Assembly (NCBI RefSeq): GCF_910594005.1
Contig: NC_057834.1
Span: forward strand, 43,246,537-43,310,536
Reading direction: 5' to 3'
Source: Cervus elaphus
Lineage: Eukaryota; Chordata; Mammalia; Artiodactyla; Cervidae
Length of the DNA: 64,000 nucleotides
In this document: in pieces, positions 24,314-31,749 of the stretch
Position numbering within the stretch: position 1 is the stretch's first letter
Layout of the letters: every line of letters begins with the position of its first letter
The notes under the pieces: model-generated
Databases searched by the model: none
Seen by the model: only the letters and a program-made list of their open reading frames with translations
What the model was told of the DNA's origin: nothing
Program-made: the position numbers and the translations under genes

Positions 24314-25350
24314 TTTTCATAATCTTTTCCATTTTGGTTTATTGCAGGATATTAGATCCCTGTGCTGTACAGTAGGACCTTGTTGTTTATCTATTTTATG
24401 TATATAGTGGTTTATATCTCCTAATCCCAAACTCCCAGTTTATCCCTCCTTCATCCCCTTTGGTAACCATAAGTTTGTTTTCTGTGTCTATGAGTCTATT
24501 TCTGTTTCGTAAATAAGTTTATTTGTGTCATATTCAAACTGAATATTTGAATCTCAAGGATGAAGAAGATGATGATGACTATGTTGAAGAAGGGGAAGAA
24601 GAAGAAGAAGAAGAGGGTGAGTTACATTAGCCATTTAAAAATCCTAAAAAGCCTTTATTCATGGGTTTTAAAGAATGTGTCTATAATTCAAATTATCACT
24701 GATCTCTTTGATATTGGTAACATATCACACAATTCCTTGAAAGGTATAGAACCTTTTTAAAGAGGAATTTTCTCAGGACATTCATTAATTCCATTTAAAA
24801 GAAAAGAAAAACAACAGCTTATAACATTTGTTTCAAAACAGGAATGAAGAGATAATGGGACCATAAGCTCAATTTATTATTTTTTTTATAGCCTTTCATT
24901 TTGGAGAGGGTGAAACCTTATTTATGAGAGAAGAGCAGTTGAACTCCAGATAATGCCTATTTTGGATTTGCCCTCTGCTTCTCTTTACCTATGTCTTTCA
25001 AGAAATTTAAAAATTTAGTAATAGTTCCACTAATGTTTCTTGATCTGTACTTCATGATTTGGCCACAAGGGTGCATAGCAAGCTGTCAGTATTTATGGAT
25101 TTCTAAGTCTATTATGGTTGTTTCAATACTGAACTTAAAAGTAATGCAGAGGGGAAACCTAACCTATAATTTTCTTGTGGCATTAACTTTAACTAAGATA
25201 GATTCAAAATTTTTTAGCCTAACAAATATTCATTTGTTAAAATTAAGTATTTTGAACAGTTTTCCTTTTATTTTTTCAGAAGAAGAAGGTCTTCGAGGGG
25301 AAAAGAGGAAACGAGATGCTGAAGATGATGGAGAGGAAGAAGATGACTAG
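13614..25350 (+). CDS. ANP32E: ANP32E, acidic leucine-rich nuclear phosphoprotein 32 family member E
   Basis: Seven coding exons join as 13614-13667, 16606-16755, 17239-17361, 18353-18518, 19789-19967, 24559-24616 and 25280-25350 (801 nt, 266 aa plus stop). All introns are GT-AG and phases agree. Residues 1 to about 150 are leucine-rich repeats (LELSDN, YLNLSGNKI, SLDLFNCEI). From about 155 the protein is almost all Glu/Asp, with a conserved island GLSYLMKEEIQ (214-224) and DDYVEEG (230-236), a KRKR nuclear signal (252-255) and an EEEDD end. The ANP32 family includes PP2A inhibitors and histone chaperones. ANP32E works with the SRCAP/p400-TIP60 setting and strips H2A.Z-H2B from nucleosomes, and the island at about 214-236 corresponds to its H2A.Z-binding segment. 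Human ANP32E is 268 aa, so this copy is near full length. It is intact, and I see no break. Confidence 0.97.
15262..15445 (-). mobile_element. MIR-like fragment, antisense
   Basis: Diverged block with 'ccctttacagtttacaaagc', 'taaggtggatggtatag' and 'ggagtctcagggcagtgaag', the order expected of an antisense MIR core and tail. It is old and truncated, and a related old SINE or L2 piece is possible. Confidence 0.5.
16241..16372 (+). mobile_element. CHR-type tRNA-Glu SINE in intron 1
   Basis: Sense CHR element: 'gggacatccctggtggtcca', 'aggttcaatccctggtcagg', 'aattagatcccacatgctgc', ending in an 'aaataaataaatac' tail. It lies about 230 bases upstream of exon 2. Confidence 0.82.
16606..16755 (+). 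CDS. ANP32E: ANP32E coding exon 2
   Basis: 150 nt, phase 0 to 0, residues 19-68 (from VTELVLDN to LNKLRK). It encodes the first leucine-rich repeats. Acceptor is 'cttctag' and donor GTAAGT. Residue 43 is Lys, in DTFKKLEF. I recall Glu at this position in human, but this is from memory. Confidence 0.97.
16756..17238 (+). other. ANP32E intron 2
   Basis: 483 nt with donor GTAAGT and acceptor 'gaatatatag'. The acceptor has a weak pyrimidine tract immediately before the AG, with T-rich sequence further up at about 17195-17230. No interspersed repeat was recognised. Confidence 0.9.
17239..17361 (+). CDS. ANP32E: ANP32E coding exon 3
   Basis: 123 nt, phase 0 to 0, residues 69-109 (LELSDNIISG to STVEAL). 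It encodes the central LRRs with the YLNLSGNKI repeat. Donor is GTAAGT. Confidence 0.97.
17362..18352 (+). other. ANP32E intron 3
   Basis: 991 nt with donor GTAAGT and acceptor 'ttacctttctag'. It contains a young antisense L1 3' end (17812-18042) with intact target duplication and a poly(A) run near 17726-17743. Sequence at 18060-18180 resembles an old mammalian repeat. Confidence 0.9.
17812..18042 (-). mobile_element. L1 (ruminant L1_BT-like) 3' end, 5'-truncated, intron 3
   Basis: The poly(T) at 17812-17824 is the antisense poly(A) tail. It is followed by the antisense ruminant L1 3' UTR ('cagtgggttttgtcatacat', 'gaatcagcaatagatttaca', 'gcaccaggctcgagcact'). A perfect 13-bp target duplication CCATGTTATTGTT lies at 17799-17811 and 18043-18055. 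The exact duplication and good match suggest a recent insertion. Confidence 0.93.
18353..18518 (+). CDS. ANP32E: ANP32E coding exon 4
   Basis: 166 nt, enters in phase 0 and ends one base into codon 165. Residues 110-164 (QNLKNLKSLDLFN to SEEEDDE) finish the LRR domain and its C-cap (ITNLEDYR, ITYLDGFDQ) and start the acidic tail. The donor GTAATC is weaker than the others. Confidence 0.97.
18809..18975 (+). mobile_element. BovA SINE with 13-bp target duplication, intron 4
   Basis: BovA half: 'ggagaaggaaatggcaaccc', 'agtattcttgcctgg', 'gcagtccatggggttacatg', with a diverged A-rich tail. A perfect 13-bp direct repeat AGTATTAAAAACA flanks it at 18796-18808 and 18976-18988, which fixes its limits. 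Confidence 0.9.
18989..19470 (+). mobile_element. old L1 3' region, sense, intron 4
   Basis: Typical L1M wording in order: 'tgatgtatccatacaatgga', 'ccttgaaaacattctgctaa', 'gtgaaagaagcc', 'catagagacagaaagtagag', 'ggtgatggaaatgttct'. It is diverged and has no open frame. Confidence 0.75.
19204..19249. repeat. perfect 16-bp inverted repeat, 14-nt loop
   Basis: CACATATTGTATGACA at 19204-19219 is followed by its exact reverse complement TGTCATACAATATGTG at 19234-19249. The right arm replaces sequence that differs in typical L1 copies. The transcript of intron 4 could fold into a 16-bp hairpin here. Confidence 0.95.
19789..19967 (+). CDS. ANP32E: ANP32E coding exon 5 (acidic tail)
   Basis: 179 nt completing codon 165 and running to codon 224. 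It is a run of Glu/Asp codons broken by AGPPEGY (178-184) and AGSELGEG (202-209), ending in EVGLSYLMKEEIQ, the start of the H2A.Z-binding island. Donor is GTGAGT. Repetitive GAG/GAA/GAT codons make the exon prone to length change. Confidence 0.96.
20185..20345 (+). mobile_element. MIR-like SINE, sense
   Basis: 'tagcatggtatagtggaaac' at the head and 'gagccccagtttctgcattt', 'tagagtcgttaaggattt', 'tatctagttgctggcacg' further on match the order of a MIR. It is old and lacks target duplications. Confidence 0.55.
21485..21602 (-). mobile_element. CHR-type SINE, antisense, intron 5
   Basis: 'tttggctgcactgctccatt', 'ccctgaccagggatcgaacc' (B-box-like), 'cagtggaagtacagagtcct' and 'actaaaccaccagtcc' are CHR landmarks in reverse order. 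Confidence 0.78.
22201..22224. repeat. (TG)n microsatellite, intron 5
   Basis: About twelve uninterrupted TG units. It directly precedes an antisense CHR SINE and could be used as a polymorphic marker. Confidence 0.9.
22225..22336 (-). mobile_element. CHR-type SINE, antisense, diverged, intron 5
   Basis: 'agctgtgttgggttttcact' to 'gtagccagaggaccaccaga' and 'gaagtctct' follow the antisense long-CHR order. The B-box is degraded, so this is an older copy. Confidence 0.6.
23640..23790 (-). mobile_element. possible MIR fragment, antisense
   Basis: 'aaaactgaggtccagagaga' followed by 'ttaagtgatttactccatac' is the most conserved part of MIR read in the antisense direction. The flanks do not help. 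Confidence 0.5.
24195..24533 (-). mobile_element. L1 3' end inserted 14 nt upstream of exon 6
   Basis: Poly(T)-like start (antisense tail) then antisense L1 3' UTR: 'ttaattgaagtatagttgat', 'gtgattcagttatata', 'ggatattagatccctgtgct', 'aggaccttgttgtttatcta', 'aataagtttatttgtgtca'. An 11-bp target duplication TCAAACTGAAT lies at 24184-24194 and 24534-24544. The exon 6 acceptor is at 24557-24558, so the pyrimidine tract and probably the branch site now lie in L1 or duplicated sequence. Confidence 0.88.
24265..24312. repeat. (TA)n(CA)n microsatellite inside L1
   Basis: About 34 bases of TA followed by about seven CA units, sitting in the L1 fragment of intron 5 at the site of a shorter AT tract in other copies, such as 10645-10652. 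Confidence 0.85.
24559..24616 (+). CDS. ANP32E: ANP32E coding exon 6
   Basis: 58 nt: codons 225-243 and the first base of codon 244 (DEEDDDDYVEEGEEEEEEE). It completes the H2A.Z-binding island (DYVEEG). Acceptor is 'tgaatctcaag' with a short, purine-containing tract; donor GTGAGT is strong. As 58 is not a multiple of three, skipping it would shift the frame and remove the normal C-terminus with the nuclear signal. Confidence 0.95.
24617..25279 (+). other. ANP32E intron 6
   Basis: 663 nt, donor GTGAGT and acceptor 'ttttattttttcag' (strong). No clear interspersed repeat. The 119-codon open frame that runs through this intron into exon 7 is an artefact of lacking stops. Confidence 0.9.
25280..25350 (+). 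CDS. ANP32E: ANP32E coding exon 7
   Basis: Completes codon 244 and encodes 22 further residues to the TAG at 25348-25350. It carries GLRGEKRKRDAEDD and ends EEEDD. KRKR (252-255) is the likely nuclear import signal, and the KRKR-DAEDD-type ending is shared across ANP32 family proteins. Confidence 0.97.
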
Positions 25351-26510
25351 ATCATTCTAAGACCAGATTCCCTAATGTTCCTGGGTGTGCAATAGAGTGA
25401 TCACATCTTCTTTGTTTCTTCTTGTATGATAGCTATCCCTACAGAATATAATGTGTAACTTTTTATAGGAAAAGTGTGGTTTTACTATTTTTGCCTTATC
25501 ATTCCAAATAAGATAACTAGTCTGTTAATGATCATATTGTATGTAGAGAAAAATTTTCATTGACCCCCCCCATTGTGAAATTCCCTAGCCATTTATTTAG
25601 AATCTTAATTTTTCTAATTAAAGCTCATTGTATTAGTCATTTTTAGCATAATTAAAATATGATCGCTTTTACACAGGCATAGTATGGTGCATTTCATTCA
25701 TAGGGTTTTAAAGTTATTTATAAATTCACTGAAATCACAGTTGGCTGAAATATGGAATGAAAATAGTCTCTTGAATGATAAGTTGGTTATTTTTTTAGAG
25801 GCAACCCAGAGATCTTTAGTTTGAAGGCAATGCCTTTTTTTTTGGCTGAGGGTAATTGAGTGCTTTTTTGTCACATGAGTAGCTTGGAAAGTAGGAGCAG
25901 AATAGTAAAGGTTCTATTCAACAATAAGTTCATGGCATTTGTGGAGCCTTCTAAAACCTTTTAAGCTAGGTGACTAAGAAGATTTTTGTTTTCAAGGAAA
26001 AATTGCTTTTACTGAGTTGAGAGACATGTAGGTGAGCCCTTTCTTGTTCCAGTTGATGATCATGACCTGCCAACAGTTGTTATTTTAAGTGTGCACTCTT
26101 GTTTTCCTCTCAGTGATTCTCTTATGATCACCTCCCTTTCTTGTTTCACTCCCTTCCCTCTTCTCAAAAAACAGTTGGGAAACAGGGACACCCAGGATGA
26201 CTCTGTTTTATACCTCAACCACCTTGTCAGACCTGTCTCAGTCTTAAACAAGCTAAGTGAAAGAAACTGAGTGTTTTCTGAAATACAAATATTATTATCA
26301 ATACAGTTTTATGCAACAGACTCTGCTTACTGTAAATCTTTCTTGACAAGATGTACAGACTGTATTAGGAAGATGGAGAAAGAAAAGAACGGAGGAGACT
26401 CTTGGAAGCAGCACTGTGTTCCTCAAAAGTCAGAACAATTGCCTGGTGATAATGAGACATTCAAATCAGATTAGCTTTCCAAATGATTTAGATACCATGC
26501 TGCAAAGCAT

Positions 26511-26727
26511 GGGCTTCCCAGGTGGCGCTAGTGGTAAGGCGCCAGTACAGGAAACATAAGAGATGCAGGTTTGATCCCTGAGTTGGGAAGATCCCCTGGA
26601 AGAGGGCCTGGCAACCCACTCCAGTGTTCTTGCCTGGAGAATCGCAGGGACAGAGGGGCCTGGGTGGCTATAGTCCACAGGACTGCAAAGAGTCAGACAT
26701 GACTGAAGTGACTTAAGAACGCACACA
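26511..26727 (+). mobile_element. Bov-tA SINE in the ANP32E 3' UTR
   Basis: Near-complete sense element from 'gggcttcccaggtggcgcta' through 'gcaggtttgatccctgagtt' and 'gatcccctggaagagg' to 'cagacatgactgaagtgact'. An 8-bp target duplication CTGCAAAG lies at 26500-26507 and 26728-26735. It would be part of the mature transcript. Confidence 0.92.
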
Positions 26728-27667
26728 CTGCAAAGTAGTTCTAATTTTTCTGAGTAGAACCTTTATTCTTTGTATAGTTTTAAAGCATTATTACCAGTTA
26801 TAACATTTAATTGGAATACACTGGACAGCTGGGAAAATATTTGAAACTAAATCAATATTAAGATTTGTTTTCAGGTAGATGTCTATTAAAATAGAAACAT
26901 TTGGGATAACCGAGTGTGTGTGTCTTATACAACTACTAAATAATATTATGAATAGGCAAGTACATCTTTGTTTTTTGTTGTGGAGGCTCCATGTTCAAGG
27001 CAATTGCTTTCTTAATTTTGGCTAGATAAAAAAATTTTCCCTTTGTTTTGAATATGTGTAAGTTTTTAAAACGTATCAGCAAATTAGTTGGTTACATTTT
27101 CATACTGGGACACATTTAAATTACTGAGAATAGTATTACTTCTTTCTTAGTTTAAAATGTATGACAGGGTTTTAAAGTAAATTGCAAAGTTATTTCTGGA
27201 TAAACTAAAAAAGCTGCATAACTGAAATAAAACTGTTGAGATAAGTTTAGTTGGGGGGTTTGAATCTCCAAAAGGCTAACATTTTACTCCTTTTTAACAA
27301 TTGTAATACCCTGTTTTAGTCCCTAAGAATTCTTATTGCATAATATGCCAGATTATAAGATACTTTAAAAGTTAAATCTATATATTGCCTTTCTTATCAA
27401 TCATCTTATTGTGCAATCGAAATGATCAAAATTAAGAGTTCTTTGGTTTGAAAACAACACTTAGAGCCTCCAAATAACTTTTTAAGAGTTATTTAGCTTT
27501 GTGGGTGATATTTTCATGCAAATAAGTAAGGGTGGGTTTTATATTTTGTAGAAGTTTTTGGTCCTATTTTAATGCTCTTTGTATGGCAGTATGTATATAG
27601 TGTGTTAAATTCCTCAAGACCCTCCTTGAAAACTTTGAAGTTAATACTTTTGTGCAACTGTGTTTTG

Positions 27668-27673
27668 AATAAA
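27668..27673 (+). terminator. ANP32E: polyadenylation signal AATAAA of ANP32E
   Basis: AATAAA in the context 'ttttgAATAAAgccatgaca', followed about 15-20 bases later by an A-rich stretch. A second AATAAA occurs near 27791. The first matches the 3' end I recall for mammalian ANP32E. Confidence 0.75.
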
Positions 27674-27692
27674 GCCATGACAGTGTTAAAAA

Positions 27693-28567
27693 CATAAAAA
27701 GGCAGTACTGATTATTATTTTATTGTTTCTGACCCCTGTTTTTTTCTGTGACTGCTGTAATTTAAAGTTTTTGAAAATGAATTGCTTCAAATAAATTGAA
27801 GAGTTGTTACTGATTAGTTTCACTGTATGGTATTCATTTTTTTTAACATCACCACTGTTCAACATCACCAGAATCAGCTTGAAAGTTAACATGCAAACAC
27901 GAATGTGATATGAGGTAATACAGTGTAATAGTTTAACTCATTAACTTTTCCCAAAGGGTTGCAAACTGAGCCAGTATTTTGTATTTTGATTTGAAGTAAT
28001 AACTTAATATCTACAGTTGAAGCAACTATTGTTTATAGTTACCCAAAGTGATTATAAACCTCTTGTACAGCAAATAGTTTTCTAAAATGAATCTAAAGTC
28101 TCCATTAATACTGTATGTTTATCTTCGGAGTCCTTAGATAATATAAATACAAATATAAATAATTCTTGCATGTTTATCTTGAGTAAATCCAACCTGAAAC
28201 AAAACTTTTTCTGCTCTCATTTTGGATTTCCTGTGATAAGTGGTTTTTTAAAAGTTTCATTTGTAGGCAACTCTGGAATCTGATAAAGTCAAGGCACAAG
28301 TATAAAGTAATGTTTTCATGTATTTTAATTATGGAACTCTGCTTCCTGAGAGATGGAAAATACTGAAGTACATTTCAACTGCAGGGATTATTGAAATTAA
28401 TATGGTATTTTTTGGTTTTATGGCTTAAAAAAATTAAAAACTTATTCCTTCTAGGTTAAAGATGATTGTAATACACTAGTTTTTGGTGGAGATGTTGGGT
28501 AACGAAGCCATTCTTTGAGAGAATGGGATTCAAAAACACTTTTAAGTATTGTTTATTCCTTCCCTTA
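27693..28567. other. downstream intergenic DNA, nothing recognised
   Basis: AT-rich, no gene or clear repeat. It could include an extended 3' UTR isoform using the AATAAA near 27791. Confidence 0.35.
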
Positions 28568-28768
28568 TAATTCAGTTGGTTAAGAATCTGCCTGCAGTGT
28601 AGAAGACCCGGGTTCTATCCCTGGGTAGGGAAGATCCCCTGGAGAAGGAAATGGCAACCTACTCCAGTATCTTTGCCTGGAAAATCCCATGGACAGAGGA
28701 GCCTGGTGGGCTGCAGTCCATGGGGTTGCAAAGAGTCGGGCCCGACTGAGCAACTAACACTTAAACAC
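28568..28768 (+). mobile_element. Bov-tA SINE, sense
   Basis: 'aattcagttggttaagaatc', 'acccgggttctatccctggg', 'gatcccctggagaaggaaat', 'ccatggggttgcaaagagtc' and a 'gcaactaacacttaaacac' tail. A candidate duplication is TTTATTCCTT at about 28552 against TTCATTCCTT at about 28772. Confidence 0.9.
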
Positions 28769-29139
28769 AACTTCATTCCTTGTTCTATATTTTAAAGAGA
28801 GGCTTTGGAACATGTGACATTTATTCTTCCCATGGCTGAAAATTTTCCCTCTGTTCTTCCTAGTACTGGATGCAATGATATTTTGCAGCTATTGCTTAAT
28901 AATAGCATTCTATTACTGCATTCCTTTTTCATGTACTAATCAGCCTAAGATTTGAGAACCTGGCTTGGATAATTTAGTCTTAGGCAGCTACTTGTGTTAC
29001 TAGTCTAATGGAGAGCCCTAACATGGAGGAGAACAGGTTTTTGCCACAAAATGGAAGTTACAAAATGATTTCCAGGAGAATCTTTAAAAATACTTTATAT
29101 ATTGGTAAAATACTTTTGTACAAATCTAGCCACTTTTTT

Positions 29140-29328
29140 GGGGGGCTTCCTAGGTGGCTCAGTGGTAAAGAATCCGCCTGCCAAGTAGGAGACAGATTGG
29201 ATCCCTGTGTCAGGAAGATCCCCTGGAGGAGGAAATTGCAACCCACTCCAGTAGTCTTACCTGGAAAAACCCCACGGACAGGAGCTGGGCAGGCTACAGT
29301 CCATGGGGTCACAGAGTAGGACACACAT
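29140..29328 (+). mobile_element. Bov-tA SINE with 11-bp target duplication
   Basis: Sense element from 'ggggggcttcctaggtggct' to 'ccatggggtcacagagtagg'. The direct repeat GCCACTTTTTT at 29129-29139 and 29329-29339 fixes its limits. The end of its BovA half is short. Confidence 0.9.
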
Positions 29329-29339
29329 GCCACTTTTTT

Positions 29340-29736
29340 TGTGTGGTAAGACAGTGTGGTTATCCCATGACAGCAGTTCTGCTTGAGAAAGAAGCAGAAG
29401 GGAGCCAAGTTAATGGCTTTCAATTTTATGAATATTTGCAAATAATTTATTGTTAAAGCATCATTTGTACCTGGTTATTTATAAAATGGACATGTCCACA
29501 TTACACATCTGCAGGCCACTACAATATTGGTGATAACTACTCATTCTAGCTGTTCAAGAAGTGATTTTGACCCCATAAATAGCTCCCTGATTTCTCTGTA
29601 TCTCCTATTCAATGCTCAGATTGTACCATCTTGCAGATGAAGGCCATGACCTGCGCCCCCCACTTTAGTTAACTTTTCCTGGATAGACTCACTCCCACAG
29701 CTCCAGAATTAACAGAGGCTACAGAGTTTCTAATCT
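29340..29736. other. intergenic spacer, nothing recognised
   Basis: No gene or confident repeat in the ~400 bases between the SINE at 29140 and the inverted BovB piece. Confidence 0.35.
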
Positions 29737-30484
29737 AGCATCAGTCCTTCCAATGAACACCCAGGACTCATCTCCTTTAGGATGGACTGGTTGGATCTCC
29801 TTGCAGTCCAAGGGACTCTCAAGAGTCTTCTCCAACACCACAGTTCAAAAGCATCAATTTTTCAGCGTTCAGCTTTCTTCACAGTCCAACTCTCACATTC
29901 ATACACAACTACTGGAAAAACCATAGCCTTGACTAGACTGACCTTTGTTGGCAATGTAATGTCTCTGCTTTTTAATATGTTATCTAGGTTGGTCATAACT
30001 TTCCTTCCAAGGAGTAAGCGTCTTTTAATTTCATGGCTGCAATCACCATCTGCAGTGATTTTGAAGCCCCCCCCAAAATAAAGTCTGACACTGTTTCCAC
30101 TGTTTCCCCATCTATTTGCCATGAAGTGATGGGACCGGATGCCATGATCTTAGTTTTCTGAATGTTGAGCTTTAAGTCAACTTTTTCACTCTCCTCTTTC
30201 ACTTTCATTGGAAGGACTGATGCTGAAGCTGAAACTCCAATACTTTGGCCACCTCATGCGAAGAACTGACTCATTGGAAAAGACCCTGACGCTGGGAGGG
30301 ATTGGGGGCAGGAGGAGAAGGGGACGACAGAGGATGAGATGGCTGGATGGCATCACCTACTCGATGGACATGAGTTTGAGTAAACTCCGGGTGTTGGTGA
30401 TGGACAGGGAGGTCTGGCGTGCTACGATTCATGGGGTCGCAAAGAGTCGGACACGACCGAGTGACTGAACTGAGCTGAACTGAA
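29737..30484 (+). mobile_element. BovB LINE 3' end with inverted 5' part (twin-primed)
   Basis: 29737-30208 is antisense BovB, running from the 'catcagtccttccaatgaac' segment back to the RT C-terminal region. At 30204-30208 it switches to sense BovB 3' sequence, 'ttcattggaaggactgatgc' onward, to the tail near 30484. The two halves are adjacent parts of one element, with about 21 bases present in both and a 5-base overlap (TTCAT) at the junction. That is the pattern left by twin priming. Short open frames on both strands are BovB-derived. Confidence 0.9.
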
Positions 30485-31410
30485 CAGGATTTCTCCACCG
30501 GGAAGCATTTTTCTCCCACAGTCCTCTTTTCTCATCACGAAGAAGCCAGTAACTGTGCTCAACGGAGCTCAAGGCCATTTATAAAGACTAGCTCTGTCTG
30601 AGTAATACTGGGGTTGGTAGAAGAATCTATAAATATGGAAGGAACTGCAGTTGGAGCAACTTTTTTTTTTTTAAACTACTGACAGCAGCAACAGAGGAAG
30701 CTAGCATCTGCAAGGGAAGCAACAAGTACCATCACAGTGCAACTCTAGCCAAGAAACCAGTGCAGGTCATTTTTAGTGGTGCACCCCGCCCCCGTTTTCT
30801 GAAAATATTCTGAGTTAAGAACAGTCTCACTTGTGCAGTGTTGAGGATTTATTATTTGTAGGAAATGAGTGAAATCTTACTGAATAGGATTCCAGATTTG
30901 AGGCGGGGGTGGGGGGTGGGGGGTGACCCATTCTTACCACGCTGTCCATATTGGGATATGTGGAGGGAAATTTAAAATTGTTTTGACATATTTGGCATTT
31001 TATCTTCTTGCAGTACTGCTTGATTCCCCACTGCGAAGGTTCCTGGGCTGTAGGAGTCAGTTCATGATGGATTAGAACCCTAGAATTCAGCCCCATTCAT
31101 CTTGTTTTTACCCTATGCCCTTCTTACTTTGCGAACTCCAGCTTTAAGGCTGAGTTTCTCTAAAGCCTGTCTCCCGCCACACTCCTCTGGGGCGAACTAA
31201 CCACACCGTGCAGGTTATTTTATCCCAGTATCAGTACTCTCGGATTCTTGATAGCAGTCTGGAATAAACAGCGGGAGATTTTACTTCAATGTTTATACTG
31301 AAATCTCAGGGCATGTCTTCGAGGTTATTATCTGTTGTAGTCTTTGCCTTAGTTTTCACCTTAATTTCCCTAATCCTCTACCACTGCGCTACAAAGCAGT
31401 TTTTCTTTCC
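30485..31410. other. intergenic DNA with a G-rich tract
   Basis: No gene. The 98-codon open frame starting 31289 begins with a hydrophobic stretch but runs into a BovA fragment, so I reject it as a gene. A G-rich tract lies at 30903-30923. Confidence 0.35.
30903..30923 (+). repeat. G-run tract, potential G-quadruplex
   Basis: Three runs of five to seven G separated by single T. The long runs can be split to give the four G-tracts a quadruplex needs. Confidence 0.6.
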
Positions 31411-31477
31411 TCAGTCAGTTCAGTTCAGTCGCCCCCGAGTCCGACTGTTTGCGACCCCACAGACTGCAGCCCATGGA
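31411..31477 (-). mobile_element. BovA/BovB tail fragment, antisense
   Basis: 'tcagttcagttcagtcgccc' then 'cgactgtttgcgaccccaca' is the antisense tail shared by BovB and BovA. It is too short to decide which. Confidence 0.65.
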
Positions 31478-31749
31478 CTTTATCTTCCTAGGGGACCTTT
31501 TACAGCAAGACGCCCTCCAGCGATCCTGGAATCTCGCGCGGTCCTAACAGGAGTAGAGCGCGTTGGCGAGAGCAACAGGACTTGAAACTACAGAAATAAC
31601 ACTCTAGTTACAGGGGAAACGAAATAACAAGCGCTAATCACTTTAGAGTGTGCCCCTGACTTGATTAAAAAAAATGGCAAAAAGTTCTGACAAACTAGTT
31701 TCTTAAATTCAAGACCGAAGTCGAAACACCAAGAATTTAATAAGAGGTC

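Larger units (their letters stand above)
19968..24558 (+). other. ANP32E intron 5
   Basis: 4591 nt, the longest intron. It holds a MIR-like sense fragment near 20185-20345, two antisense CHR SINEs (21485-21602 and 22225-22336), a (TG)n tract, a possible MIR at about 23640-23790, and an antisense L1 3' end (24195-24533) that abuts the acceptor of exon 6. A pyrimidine-rich tract at about 22594-22665 looks like a splice-type tract, but I found no supported exon after it. Confidence 0.9.
25351..27692 (+). other. ANP32E: ANP32E 3' UTR
   Basis: AT-rich untranslated region after the TAG, about 2.3 kb, ending just past AATAAA at 27668-27673. A Bov-tA SINE is embedded at 26511-26727. Earlier AATAAA-like or ATTAAA-like hexamers occur and could give shorter forms. 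Cleavage is inferred, not observed. Confidence 0.75.

Noticed and set aside
24991..25350. 119-codon frame ending in the ANP32E C-terminus
   Set aside because: Only the last 71 bases are exon 7. The rest is intron 6, with a strong acceptor at 25278-25279 and conserved protein sequence only after it.
31289..31585. 98-codon frame with a hydrophobic start
   Set aside because: Its second half is BovA/BovB tail sequence. The membrane-like start is a T-rich codon effect, and no upstream promoter or Kozak context supports it.
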